The translations under genes and the position numbers were made by a program. From positions 310,001 to 374,000 of the forward strand of contig NZ_JACBZX010000001.1 in NCBI RefSeq assembly GCF_013408565.1: a stretch of DNA of 64,000 nucleotides. Reading direction: 5' to 3'. Below the pieces are notes generated by a model, which was given only the letters and a program-made list of their open reading frames with translations, had not been told where the DNA came from and did no database searches. The stretch is from Janibacter alkaliphilus (lineage in GTDB: Bacteria > Actinomycetota > Actinomycetes > Actinomycetales > Dermatophilaceae). Numbering within the stretch: position 1 is the stretch's first letter; each line of letters starts with the position of its first letter. Below, piece by piece: positions 8,160 through 15,794 of the stretch.

Positions 8160-9095
8160 TCAGCCTCCCCGGATGACGATGAGGGACACGAGGAGGTCCT
8201 GGAGCACGGCCGCCGGGAGCAGCACCATCCACCCGATCTCCATGAACCGGTCCGGGCGCACCAGCGGAATCTTTCGGCGCAGCCACACCAGCACGGCCAG
8301 CACAACCACGGTCTTGGCGAGCATCCATGCCCAGCCAGGCATCACCGGCCCGGCGCCACCGCCCAGGAACAGCGGCACGGAGAAGGCTGCTCCGGCGGCC
8401 AGGAACAGGTAGCGCCCGGCCTGGAAGACCAGGCGGTCCACAGCCGAGAGCTCGGCCAGCACCCCACCGGCGATGTCTGGCGCCAGCGCGGGGGCGAACG
8501 GTCCCCACACGGAGAACCCGGTCACGCCCACCAGGTAGATGACAAACGCCACCGGCATCCACACCACGAACCACAGGCCGTCCTGCGCGGCCACCACGTC
8601 CCCGACGCCGAGGCTGCCGGCGGCGATCGCCGGAGCCACCAGGGCGAACATCAGCGGCAGTTCGTAGGCAAGTCCGTGGGCGAGAAAGCGGTAGCCCCCC
8701 ACCAGGCTGTGGGTGGAGTTCGCGCCCCATCCCGTCAGCCACACCAACGCCCAGACCATGACGTCGACGACGTTGAACCACACAATGCCGACATCGGGAT
8801 CGGCCAGCACCCACCGGCCCATCGGGATCACTGCGACCATCAAGAACGCGGCGACGAACATCCCGGCGCCACCGATCCGCCACAGCAGGGTGTCCGCGGC
8901 CACGGTGGTGCGTCGCCGCTGCCGCAGCAGCCGGGCAGTGCGGCTCAGTGGCGCGGCCCACCCGCCGCCAAGGCCGTGCTCGCGGGCCGACAGCACCGCA
9001 TCCAGCGCCACCGCGAAGTAAGCCAGAGCGCACAGGAGGATGCCGGCCAGCACGGCCCACCCCACAGGAATGGTCACCAGCACACCTTCAGGCAT
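8160..9095 (-). CDS. nuoH: NADH-quinone oxidoreductase subunit H-like
   Basis: A 311-residue, eight-helix membrane protein placed as NuoH by position and by the partial signature GGYRFLAHGLAYELPLMFALV, then GSLGVGDVVAAQDG. In complex I NuoH forms the quinone chamber with NuoB and NuoD. Two hallmark motifs are absent: the first-loop GPNR motif reads GGGWAAPLSRTARLLRQ, and the NRAPFDLPEAE stretch reads WGPFAPALAPDIAGGVLAEL. This argues that the quinone site is remodelled or gone. The start overlaps the upstream gene by 8 bases. Confidence 0.78.
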   Translation of the reverse strand: MPEGVLVTIPVGWAVLAGILLCALAYFAVALDAVLSAREHGLGGGWAAPLSRTARLLRQRRRTTVAADTLLWRIGGAGMFVAAFLMVAVIPMGRWVLADPDVGIVWFNVVDVMVWALVWLTGWGANSTHSLVGGYRFLAHGLAYELPLMFALVAPAIAAGSLGVGDVVAAQDGLWFVVWMPVAFVIYLVGVTGFSVWGPFAPALAPDIAGGVLAELSAVDRLVFQAGRYLFLAAGAAFSVPLFLGGGAGPVMPGWAWMLAKTVVVLAVLVWLRRKIPLVRPDRFMEIGWMVLLPAAVLQDLLVSLIVIRGG

Positions 9096-10341
9096 GCCCC
9101 ACCCCCTGGGTGGCAGCGAACGGTTCCAGACCCAAACTGGCCACGGCCAGTCGCGCGGTGGCCAGCTCCAACCCGACCACCAGCTGCGGCACAGCCTCCC
9201 ACGGCACTGCGTCGGTCACGGCCGGCGCCAGACCCGCGCCGCCGATCTCGGCCCGAAGCCCCTCCACCATGGACGAAAGACGGTCGTGGGCGTCTCCTCG
9301 GCAGCCCTTCGGCAGGTCGTGACGTGCCAGATCGGACTGATCGAGCGGCAGTACACCACGTAGGGACCAGCGCAGGAGCCACGACTTCCGCACCGTGCGG
9401 TGCAGCGCCTCGATGGCCTCTCGGGCGGCGGGCTGATCACCACGCAACAGTGCGTCCCGGGCATGGCGAGCACATGTGGTCGCGTGCCCGGCCCCAGCGA
9501 TCGCCAACAGTGCCATCACGCCGTCGCACCGCAGCGCAGTGGCTGACGCAGGATGCGCCTCAGGCTCGCTCCCGCCGGAAGTCTGGCCCGAAGCATCGAC
9601 GATGGACGCCTCGGCATCGACCACGACGTCACCCTGCAGCGAGCAGAGCAGCACCAGACCGGCCGGCCAGAACGGAAGGACAGGACCAAGTGGGAGATGC
9701 AGGACATCCATCTCCAGACCGTCCCGGTCCTGACCGCCTTGGGCCAGCGCGATCCCAGCCGGGGCCATATCCATGCCTTCGTGGTCTCCGTGGTCCATGC
9801 CTTCGTGGTCTCCGTGGTCCATGCCTTCGTGGTCTCCGTGGTCCATGCCTTCGTGCCCGCCGTGGTCCATGCCTTCGTGCCCGCCGTGGTCCATGCCTTC
9901 GTGCCCGCCGTGGTCCATGCCCTCGTGGCCCATATCCTGATGGTGGCCGTGACCCTCAGGGTCCATCTGGCCGTGGTCGTCCGGAATCTGAGGCTCTCGC
10001 GCCCGTGCTTGGGCGTCCATCCGGTGATACGGGGTGTCGAGCAGGAGCGATGCGGCGGCATCGAGGGCGCCGCCCACAGCTGTGGGCGAGGGGACGTCGG
10101 CGCGCACCCGTGGGCCGGGCATCTGCTCCCACAGGCGCTCCACGAGTTCGCCTAGCTCGGGGCCTGGCACACCGCACACGACCAGCACGTCAGCCTCTGC
10201 CGGCGTCCATGCGGCACGCCAGCCTCGACGCAGCATCTGCTGCTCGAGCTCCGCGCGCGTGAGCCACTGACCCGGTGCCTCGACGATCAGGACACGGGCG
10301 GTGCGGATCGCCAGATGGGCGAGCATCCGGGTCAGACCCAT
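9088..10341 (-). CDS. Fused NuoB/NuoD-like protein with His/Met repeats
   Basis: 417 residues in the place where a complex I operon carries nuoB, nuoC and nuoD. Residues 1-100 (RTARVLIVEAPGQWLTRAEL, then ADVLVVCGVPGPELGELVERL and EQMPGPR) resemble the small-subunit fold of NuoB, but there is no CxxC or paired Cys for cluster N2. Residues 139-192 hold seven copies of HEGMD, spaced by HGG or HGD. Residues 195-417 (PLGPVLPFWPAGLVLLCSLQ; HDLPKGCRGDAHDRL) resemble a degenerate NuoD/hydrogenase large subunit. I infer a scaffold that docks on NuoH/A and binds metal. The start at 10341 has GGAGGGG upstream and overlaps the nuoA stop. Confidence 0.65.
   Translation of the reverse strand: MGLTRMLAHLAIRTARVLIVEAPGQWLTRAELEQQMLRRGWRAAWTPAEADVLVVCGVPGPELGELVERLWEQMPGPRVRADVPSPTAVGGALDAAASLLLDTPYHRMDAQARAREPQIPDDHGQMDPEGHGHHQDMGHEGMDHGGHEGMDHGGHEGMDHGGHEGMDHGDHEGMDHGDHEGMDHGDHEGMDMAPAGIALAQGGQDRDGLEMDVLHLPLGPVLPFWPAGLVLLCSLQGDVVVDAEASIVDASGQTSGGSEPEAHPASATALRCDGVMALLAIAGAGHATTCARHARDALLRGDQPAAREAIEALHRTVRKSWLLRWSLRGVLPLDQSDLARHDLPKGCRGDAHDRLSSMVEGLRAEIGGAGLAPAVTDAVPWEAVPQLVVGLELATARLAVASLGLEPFAATQGVGHA
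9772..9933. repeat. 24-bp tandem repeats encoding HEGMDHG units
   Basis: Units begin (CATGCC on the plus strand) at 9772, 9796, 9820, 9844, 9868, 9892 and 9916, an exact 24-base period. The first three and the next three units form two near-identical sets differing at GTCT versus CCCG. This points to recent expansion by slippage or unequal exchange, always in frame. Confidence 0.9.
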
Positions 10342-10703
10342 CGGAAGACCCCCTCCCGCCATGCCCACGTCACGGCGATGAGCAGTGCTCCCAGGAACAG
10401 GAACATCTCCACGACCGCAGAGATCCCTTCCTCGGCCACGATTACTGCCCACGGGTACATGAACAGCATCTCGACGTCGAAGGCGAGAAAGACGATCGAG
10501 GCGGGATACCAGCGTGCATGGAACCGAGACAGAGCATGCTCCTGCGGAACCCACCCCGACTGAGCAGGAAGCGCAGTCAGCGGATCGGCCAACACACTCA
10601 CAGCCCGGTGGAGCGCATAGAGGGACACCACAGCGAATACAGCCACCAGCGCCATGGCCACGATCCCGTACACCGCGATCCGCCCTTCTCGACCTTTAGA
10701 CAA
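10332..10703 (-). CDS. nuoA: NADH-quinone oxidoreductase subunit A-like
   Basis: A 123-residue protein with three membrane helices and the strong NuoA motif FLAFDVEMLFMYPWAV. It is the first gene of the operon. The start is a TTG at 10703 (MSKGREGRIAV); no better ATG was found. The gene overlaps the fused NuoB/D-like gene by about 10 bases. In complex I NuoA contacts the NuoH/NuoD interface; here it is the best-conserved junction subunit. Confidence 0.9.
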   Translation of the reverse strand: MSKGREGRIAVYGIVAMALVAVFAVVSLYALHRAVSVLADPLTALPAQSGWVPQEHALSRFHARWYPASIVFLAFDVEMLFMYPWAVIVAEEGISAVVEMFLFLGALLIAVTWAWREGVFRWV

Positions 10704-10887
10704 CGAACTCTCGTGAGGCAGCAGATGGATCGACCCTACAAGGCGTCCTCTGCCACGACCTGCGCACTCAGCACCACCTCAGCGGAGTGACCACAGCCAT
10801 CAGCTGGGTTGTCCTTGAGCGACCACAGGCATCCAGACGGCCCTGGCGCGGGGGTGCCGCACAGTTGCGCGGCACCCCGCGTCGAGG

Positions 10888-11478
10888 TCACTCGGCTGGT
10901 TGGATCTCGCTCTCGACGATCCATTTGTGGTTGGTCATCTTCATGCCGTCCATCGTGAGGTCGACCATGTACACCGTCTCGTCGGTCGAGCTCTCGATCG
11001 TCGCCTCGGCGCCGGCCATGCCGGCCATGTGGTCGGCGTTCAAGACGACCTCGGTGCCCTCTGCGAGCGGCGCCTCGCCGGGGTTCTCGAGCTCCTCGTG
11101 AACGACCCACTTGTGATCGGTGACCCGCTCACCGCCATCCATGGGCGTATAGCTGACGGAGTAGGCCGTCGTATCGAAGGCGCCCGAGATGGTCGCCTCG
11201 GCTCCGTTCATCCCCGGCATGTGATCCGCGGTCAGAGTCACCTTCGTGCCGATGGGATACGTCGGCGAGCTCGCCTCTTCAATGCCCTCCGGAGGAGGCC
11301 CGCCATCAGGCTTGTGGCTGCCCATTGCTTCGCTGGTCTCACTGCCGGACGCAGACGAGTCAGACGTCACCGACGACTGCGTCGCATCCTCCTCAGCTGT
11401 TCCTCCGCAGCCTGCAAGCAGCGCGACTGCCGCCGCGGCAGTCGCCGCCACGCGAACCCGCCGATTGGCCGTTGTCAT
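10888..11478 (-). CDS. YdhK-family (DUF1541) lipoprotein
   Basis: A 196-residue secreted lipoprotein: basic start, hydrophobic segment and lipobox LLAGC. Two DUF1541 repeats follow, each with the pattern G(T/E)xVxLxADHMxGMxGAxATI and a closing TDHKWVV or TNHKWIV. Such proteins are found in metal and copper resistance loci of Gram-positive bacteria; the molecular role is unknown, but the repeated His/Met pairs (DHMPGM, DHMAGM) are compatible with metal binding. It is transcribed divergently from the Cys-rich copper protein, with a shared candidate operator at 11511-11527. Confidence 0.8.
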   Translation of the reverse strand: MTTANRRVRVAATAAAAVALLAGCGGTAEEDATQSSVTSDSSASGSETSEAMGSHKPDGGPPPEGIEEASSPTYPIGTKVTLTADHMPGMNGAEATISGAFDTTAYSVSYTPMDGGERVTDHKWVVHEELENPGEAPLAEGTEVVLNADHMAGMAGAEATIESSTDETVYMVDLTMDGMKMTNHKWIVESEIQPAE

Positions 11479-11510
11479 GCCATCTCCCTTCTTTCGTGTC
11501 CTCCCACGCT

Positions 11511-11527
11511 ATACCCCTAGGCGGTAT
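11511..11527. promoter_or_regulatory. Candidate copper-sensor (CsoR-type) operator
   Basis: ATACCCCTAGGCGGTAT is a pseudo-palindrome with ATACC/GGTAT arms around CCTAGG. It resembles the ATACCCCC...GGGTAT sites bound by CsoR-family repressors. It lies 33 bases upstream of the YdhK gene and on the side of the divergent Csp gene, where it could control both. No csoR gene is in the window. Confidence 0.45.
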
Positions 11528-11742
11528 CGCCTGTGCAGGGCGAACCGGGAAGCCCCTAGCGTCAGTCTGTCCAGAGAGAGGGCGCCATGCTGACCAGCAG
11601 TGGCAACGCCGGCATCCCAGCGACGATCCGCTCTTGGGCAATGCCGAGCGTGTTTCGGCATACCTCGCCCGGGTACCACGAACTCGTCTGCGCGCCGCAC
11701 CGACCATCGTGCGCGCCGCACCATCGGATGAAGGAGCAATAC

Positions 11743-12150
11743 ATGCACACCGTGGAACAGATGCTCGATACCTACCCCAAGGACTTGGGTGGCATCGACA
11801 GGGCCAAGCTGACCGAGTGCATCCAAGCCTGCTTCGAGTGCGCCCAGACCTGCACAGCCTGTGCCGACGCCTGTCTGAGCGAGGACAAGGTGGCTGATCT
11901 CACCCAGTGCATCCGCGCCAACCTCGACTGCGCGGACATCTGCACCACGACCGGATCGGCGCTCTCGCGCCACACCGGTTACGACGCCAACGTGACGCGG
12001 GCCCTCCTCGAGGCCTGTGCAACAGCATGCACGTCGTGCGGCGACAGCTGCGAGCAGCATGCCTCGATGCATGAGCACTGCCGCATCTGCGCCGAGGCGT
12101 GCCGGCGTTGTGAGCGGGCCTGCCGCGAGCTGATCAGTTCGCTCACCTAA
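11743..12150 (+). CDS. Four-helix bundle copper-storage protein (Csp-type)
   Basis: 135 residues with 18 cysteines arranged as CxxC/CxxxC pairs along predicted helices (ECIQACFECAQTC, ACATACTSCGDSC, CRICAEACRRCERAC), the hallmark of Csp3-like cytosolic proteins that store many Cu(I) ions through cysteine thiolates in a helical bundle. No signal peptide is present, consistent with a cytosolic location. The ATG at 11743 has AAGGAG six bases upstream; the frame is open further upstream but without typical sequence. It is convergent with the DUF305 gene. Confidence 0.88.
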   Translation: MHTVEQMLDTYPKDLGGIDRAKLTECIQACFECAQTCTACADACLSEDKVADLTQCIRANLDCADICTTTGSALSRHTGYDANVTRALLEACATACTSCGDSCEQHASMHEHCRICAEACRRCERACRELISSLT

Positions 12151-12176
12151 CCGTTTACCCGAGTGCAGCTCGCGCG

Positions 12177-12212
12177 GCCATCGCTCGTCCGTTCAGCCGG
12201 ACGTGCGATGGC
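12177..12212. terminator. Bidirectional hairpin terminator
   Basis: GCCATCGC at 12177-12184 pairs with GCGATGGC at 12205-12212, with a further inner GTCCG/CGGAC stem. It sits between two convergent genes. No U-tract is present, as is common in high-GC genomes. Confidence 0.65.
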
Positions 12213-12220
12213 TGTCGCGC

Positions 12221-12823
12221 TCAGAGTTCGCGCTGCATGGCCTTGATCTCGGCCTTCTGGGCCTTGACGATGGCCTTGGCCATCCTCTCGACTGCATCGT
12301 CCTCAGTCGTGGTGAGAACTTGCTCTGCCATGGTCACAGCGCCCTGATGGTGCTTGATCATGAGGGTGAGCCACTGCTTGTCGAACTCGGCGCCAGTGGC
12401 GGACTCGAGTTTGGCCATCTCCTCCTGCGTCATCATTCCGGACCCGTGGTCCATGCCGGAGGAGTTTGCGGTGGGGGCGTCCCAGTCCTCGAGCCAACCT
12501 TCCATCGTCTGGATCTCCAGGTCTTGGGCGTCCTTGATGTCCTTGGCGAAGTCACGGACCTGCCCTGATGCCTTGGCGGACGGATCGAGAGCGAGGTCGG
12601 CCATCGTGATCGCTTGCTCGTGGTGGGGGATCATCATCTGGGCGAACATGATGTCGCCTTGCCGACCGTCCGCCGTCGTAGAGGTATCGCTGGCGCTCAT
12701 CGGTGTCTTGTCATGGTCCATCCCGGACATGGATCCGTCTGAGCCGCTGGAGCAGGCAGCCAAGGCGCCTGCGGTGAGGGTTGTCGCGACCACGAGGGCA
12801 GCGCGCCGTCCAGGGGGGGTCAT
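12221..12823 (-). CDS. DUF305 lipoprotein, copper-associated
   Basis: A 200-residue lipoprotein (signal peptide with lipobox ALAAC). Two DUF305 ferritin-like repeats carry the family motifs MMIPHHEQAITMADLAL and LMIKHHQGAVTMAEQVL. MDHD and MDHG motifs occur near the N-terminus and in the central linker (SGMDHGSGMM). DUF305 proteins occur in copper-resistance operons and are thought to bind metal on the cell surface. The ATG at 12823 is chosen because AAGGAG precedes it and the signal peptide starts there. It probably ends the SHOCT-oxidase-lipoprotein operon. Confidence 0.87.
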   Translation of the reverse strand: MTPPGRRAALVVATTLTAGALAACSSGSDGSMSGMDHDKTPMSASDTSTTADGRQGDIMFAQMMIPHHEQAITMADLALDPSAKASGQVRDFAKDIKDAQDLEIQTMEGWLEDWDAPTANSSGMDHGSGMMTQEEMAKLESATGAEFDKQWLTLMIKHHQGAVTMAEQVLTTTEDDAVERMAKAIVKAQKAEIKAMQREL

Positions 12824-12983
12824 TGGGGACTCCTTCGCAAAATTGTCGAGGACAGGGCCACCCTCACGTCGCGAGATGATGATTCGATCCCGCTTTCGTT
12901 GAGGTTGGATGAAGGCCACCCGGTGCCGGTGGAGAATCGGCGAATCGCAGCGCCTGACCTGCAACAGGGATGACGGCGACGAG

Positions 12984-13877
12984 TCACTGCCCCAACGTCT
13001 GGGTGGTCGCTCCTGCGTCCGTGGTGCTGATCACGCGCCCTTCGACAGACGCGATGATCTCCAGCTGCCCGTCACTGGTGCGGCCCGCCCACAGCGCTTC
13101 GGCTGGGCCGATGCTCTTGGGGTGGAGGGTCCAGGTCTGGCCGGCGTCGCTGCTGGTTGCCAGTCTTCCTTCGGCTGACGAGATCACGATGGTCTCTTCG
13201 TCGGCCCAGGCGGCGAGGACGGCGGTCTCCGGTGGGGCGAGGGAGGTCCAGGTGACGCCGTCGTCCTGGCTCATGAGCAGGCCAGCGCTGGTGGTGGCCA
13301 GCAACGTCCCGGACGTGGGAGAAGCGGCCAGTACCCGTGGTGGCGAGGGGATGTCCCGCGTGTCCCAGGTCTTTTTGTCGCTGGTGTGTCGAAGCGTTCC
13401 GTCGAACCCGATGACCCCGTTCGGGCCGGCGGTCAAAGCGTGGAAGTCCGAGCGTCCACCGAGTGAGGCGACCTGCCACGTGCGGCCCGTGTCCTGCGAG
13501 GTGATGAGACCCACCGGCTGGGGGAGGTCGGTGCCGGGCGCTGGGTGACCGGAGGCGTAGAGAGTGCCGTCGTCGCCGATGGTGAAGCCCATCAGGTCGA
13601 TGGCAGGACCCTTGCGGACGAGCTCGCCGTCGACTCGATGGAACAAGCCGTGGTGAGTGGCCACCAGCAGGTCGTCGGTGCGTGGGTGACGAGCGATCCC
13701 ATGAACATGAATCAGGGGCGTGGGCTGCCCGGCCGCGCCGTCCTGTGCTGTGCCCGTCGATGACTCGACGCCGGCGGACTCGTTCCCGGTGTCGGATGTT
13801 GAAGAGCAGCCGGCCAGCAGCGCCAGGACAGCGACGGCAGCGACACCAAGGACGCCGCGACGTCGACGGGGCCTCAT
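12984..13877 (-). CDS. BNR/sialidase-like beta-propeller lipoprotein (F510_1955-type)
   Basis: A 297-residue lipoprotein with an RPRRRR start and lipobox LLAGC. The body holds repeated Asp-box motifs of a beta-propeller (SQDTGRTWQ, SQDDGVTWT, SSDAGQTWT) and begins IHVHGIARHP. It resembles the secreted propeller proteins often annotated as glycosyl hydrolases and regularly found beside multicopper oxidases and DUF305; no sugar-cleaving residue can be confirmed here. The ATG overlaps the stop of the multicopper oxidase gene by 4 bases, so the two are co-translated. Confidence 0.75.
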   Translation of the reverse strand: MRPRRRRGVLGVAAVAVLALLAGCSSTSDTGNESAGVESSTGTAQDGAAGQPTPLIHVHGIARHPRTDDLLVATHHGLFHRVDGELVRKGPAIDLMGFTIGDDGTLYASGHPAPGTDLPQPVGLITSQDTGRTWQVASLGGRSDFHALTAGPNGVIGFDGTLRHTSDKKTWDTRDIPSPPRVLAASPTSGTLLATTSAGLLMSQDDGVTWTSLAPPETAVLAAWADEETIVISSAEGRLATSSDAGQTWTLHPKSIGPAEALWAGRTSDGQLEIIASVEGRVISTTDAGATTQTLGQ

Positions 13878-15370
13878 GCGGTGTACTCCAGGGCGGTCAT
13901 CATGCCGGCCTCTGCGTGGTAGATGTTGTGGCAGTGGATCAGCCAGTCACCCTTGTTGTCGGCGTCGAGGTCGATGGCGAAAGACTGCATGGGGGCCATG
14001 AGAACAGTGTCCTTCCTGAGCCCGGAGGGCAGGGCAAAGGTGTGGCCGTGCACGTGCAACGGGTGGGTCATCATCGTCATGTTGGTGGCGTTGATTCGCA
14101 GTCGTTGCCCGGCCTGGACGGTCAGGGGCTCGTTCTCGCCGAACGGCGCCCCGTTCATCCCCCACTCGTAGGGCTGCATCGATCCGTTGAGCGTGAGCCG
14201 CGTGGTCGCATCGGGTGTCCTGCTGGGCAGTTTGGCTGCCTGGACCGGTCTCAGGTCAGAGCCGACGAGGACTTCTCGAGTGAGTTCTCGTGGGTTGGCG
14301 TCCGCTGCGGGGGCGGCGCCGCTTCCGGTGCGGACCAGGGCCATGGCCTGGCCGCCGCTGGTCTTGCCGACCGGCTTGGCCACCAGGGGGAAGGCCCCGT
14401 CCTCGAGGGTGACGATCGCGTCGTAACGTTCGCCCATCCCGATGTAGAACGCATCCGTTTCGGTCGGCTCGACCGGGAACCCGTCGCTGTGCGTGATCGT
14501 CATCCGGTGTCCCCCGAGAGCGACGGTGAAGATGGTGTCGGAGGCGGCATTGATGATTCGCAGACGAATCTTCTGCCCCGGCTTGGCCGTGAGCGTCTCG
14601 GGGTCTGCTGGCGGCCGTCCGTTGATGAGGAAGTAGGGGTAGGTCACGTCGCCGGCGTCACCCCAGGGCGCGGCCTCGTCCATGGCGCCTTGGTTCATGC
14701 CATCCATCTCGCCGTGGTCCATGCCACCCATGCCTCCGGATCCGGAGTCGTTGGCCAAGAGCTTCTCCAGGACCTCGTCGGGCGTGGTGCCCGTTCCGTC
14801 GATCCAGTCATCGAGGACGAGGACCCACTCGGTGTCGTAGTCGCCTGGCTCGTTCGGGTCGTCGATGATCAACGGGGCGTACAGTCCCCGGTCGAGCTGG
14901 ACGCCGACGTGGGGGTGGAAGAAGTACGTGCCCGGGTCGGGCGCTGTGAATTCGTAGACGTAGGAGGTTTCTGGCTTCACCGGGTCCTGGGTCATGCCGG
15001 GGACGCCGTCGGCCGGGTTGCGCAAGCGAAGACCGTGCCAGTGGATGGTGGTCTCGTCCGGAAGTCGGTTGTCGAGAGTGACCCGCAGGAAGTCGCCGGC
15101 GGTGGCCCGCAGAAGTGGGCCAGGCACGGCGTCGCCGTATCCCCAGGTCGAGACGGTGCGGCCCGCCAGATCGAGGGTGATCGGCTTGGCGGTCAACGTC
15201 TTGGTCACCACCCTCTGGCCCGGGTCAGGTGAGACCGGCGTCGGAGCACCGAAGGTGCCCCGCGGCATACCTGCACCCGATCCTTGGGTGGCGGCATAGG
15301 CTCCCAAGCCCGCTGCGCCAGCGGCACCGAGACCGCCGACAAGCAGGCCACGGCGAGTGATGGTGTTCAT
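13874..15370 (-). CDS. Tat-exported multicopper oxidase
   Basis: 498 residues with a twin-arginine signal (ITRRGLLVGGLGAAG). All copper-ligand clusters are visible: HWHG (110-113), HPH (152-154), HPLHVHGH and HCHNIYHAEAGMM near the C-terminus, giving the type 1 and the trinuclear type 2/3 sites. The Met after the last His is the typical axial ligand. Residues 212-231 form a Met/His insert (GGMGGMDHGEMDGMNQGAM) like the Met-rich segments of CueO that bind Cu(I). Likely role: oxidising Cu(I) to the less toxic Cu(II) outside the membrane. Confidence 0.9.
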   Translation of the reverse strand: MNTITRRGLLVGGLGAAGAAGLGAYAATQGSGAGMPRGTFGAPTPVSPDPGQRVVTKTLTAKPITLDLAGRTVSTWGYGDAVPGPLLRATAGDFLRVTLDNRLPDETTIHWHGLRLRNPADGVPGMTQDPVKPETSYVYEFTAPDPGTYFFHPHVGVQLDRGLYAPLIIDDPNEPGDYDTEWVLVLDDWIDGTGTTPDEVLEKLLANDSGSGGMGGMDHGEMDGMNQGAMDEAAPWGDAGDVTYPYFLINGRPPADPETLTAKPGQKIRLRIINAASDTIFTVALGGHRMTITHSDGFPVEPTETDAFYIGMGERYDAIVTLEDGAFPLVAKPVGKTSGGQAMALVRTGSGAAPAADANPRELTREVLVGSDLRPVQAAKLPSRTPDATTRLTLNGSMQPYEWGMNGAPFGENEPLTVQAGQRLRINATNMTMMTHPLHVHGHTFALPSGLRKDTVLMAPMQSFAIDLDADNKGDWLIHCHNIYHAEAGMMTALEYTA

Positions 15371-15404
15371 AGTTCCCTTCCAAGCGTCGATGTACCGACG
15401 CGCG

Positions 15405-15638
15405 TCAGCGGCCGTGAATGATCAGGTGACGTCGCTTCTCGTACTCATCCACGCTCAGGTCGCCGCGGGCCAGTCCTTCGTCGAGAAGCGTCAGCGCGTC
15501 GGCCCGGGTAGGGCCTGTGGCGGTGCTGCTCTGGCCGGGGAACAGTGCGCGCACGGCGAGCACGACGATCACCCAGAAGGCGAGGACGCCTGCGGCCATG
15601 CCCAGCCACATCATGTCGCAGCCGTGGTTCCACATCAT
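15405..15638 (-). CDS. SHOCT-domain small membrane protein
   Basis: 77 residues: a Met/His/Cys start (MMWNHGCDMMW), one membrane helix, then a C-terminal SHOCT motif (RADALTLLDEGLARGDLSVDEYEKRRHLI). Such proteins are commonly found in heavy-metal loci, with unknown function; SHOCT is thought to mediate oligomerisation. AAGGAG precedes the ATG. It lies just upstream of the multicopper oxidase and is divergent from the two-component system. Confidence 0.8.
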   Translation of the reverse strand: MMWNHGCDMMWLGMAAGVLAFWVIVVLAVRALFPGQSSTATGPTRADALTLLDEGLARGDLSVDEYEKRRHLIIHGR

Positions 15639-15718
15639 CGGAGACTCCTTCCTGAAGCCGACCTCCCGGCATGCATACAGACTCCGGCAGGAAGGTCATG
15701 GGTTGGTGGTCGCCGCGT

Positions 15719-15740
15719 TGAGGTTTGACGAAGATCCTCA
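15719..15740. promoter_or_regulatory. Possible response-regulator site
   Basis: A TGAGG ... CCTCA inverted repeat with a 12-base centre lies between the divergent SHOCT gene and response-regulator gene. This is where an autoregulated metal-sensing regulator would bind; the assignment is by position only. Confidence 0.25.
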
Positions 15741-15794
15741 TCGATTCACCGCTGACGTCGGCCGTGGTGCGGCCCTCGGGTGAGACTGTCTGTC

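Noticed and set aside
7560..10262. A 900-residue plus-strand open frame rich in His, Gln, Arg and Pro
   Set aside because: It opposes nuoJ, nuoH and the fusion gene, and its composition mirrors reversed codons of membrane proteins.
11587..11742. Upstream in-frame extension of the copper storage protein
   Set aside because: The extra residues are non-helical and atypical, while AAGGAG sits correctly before the ATG at 11743.
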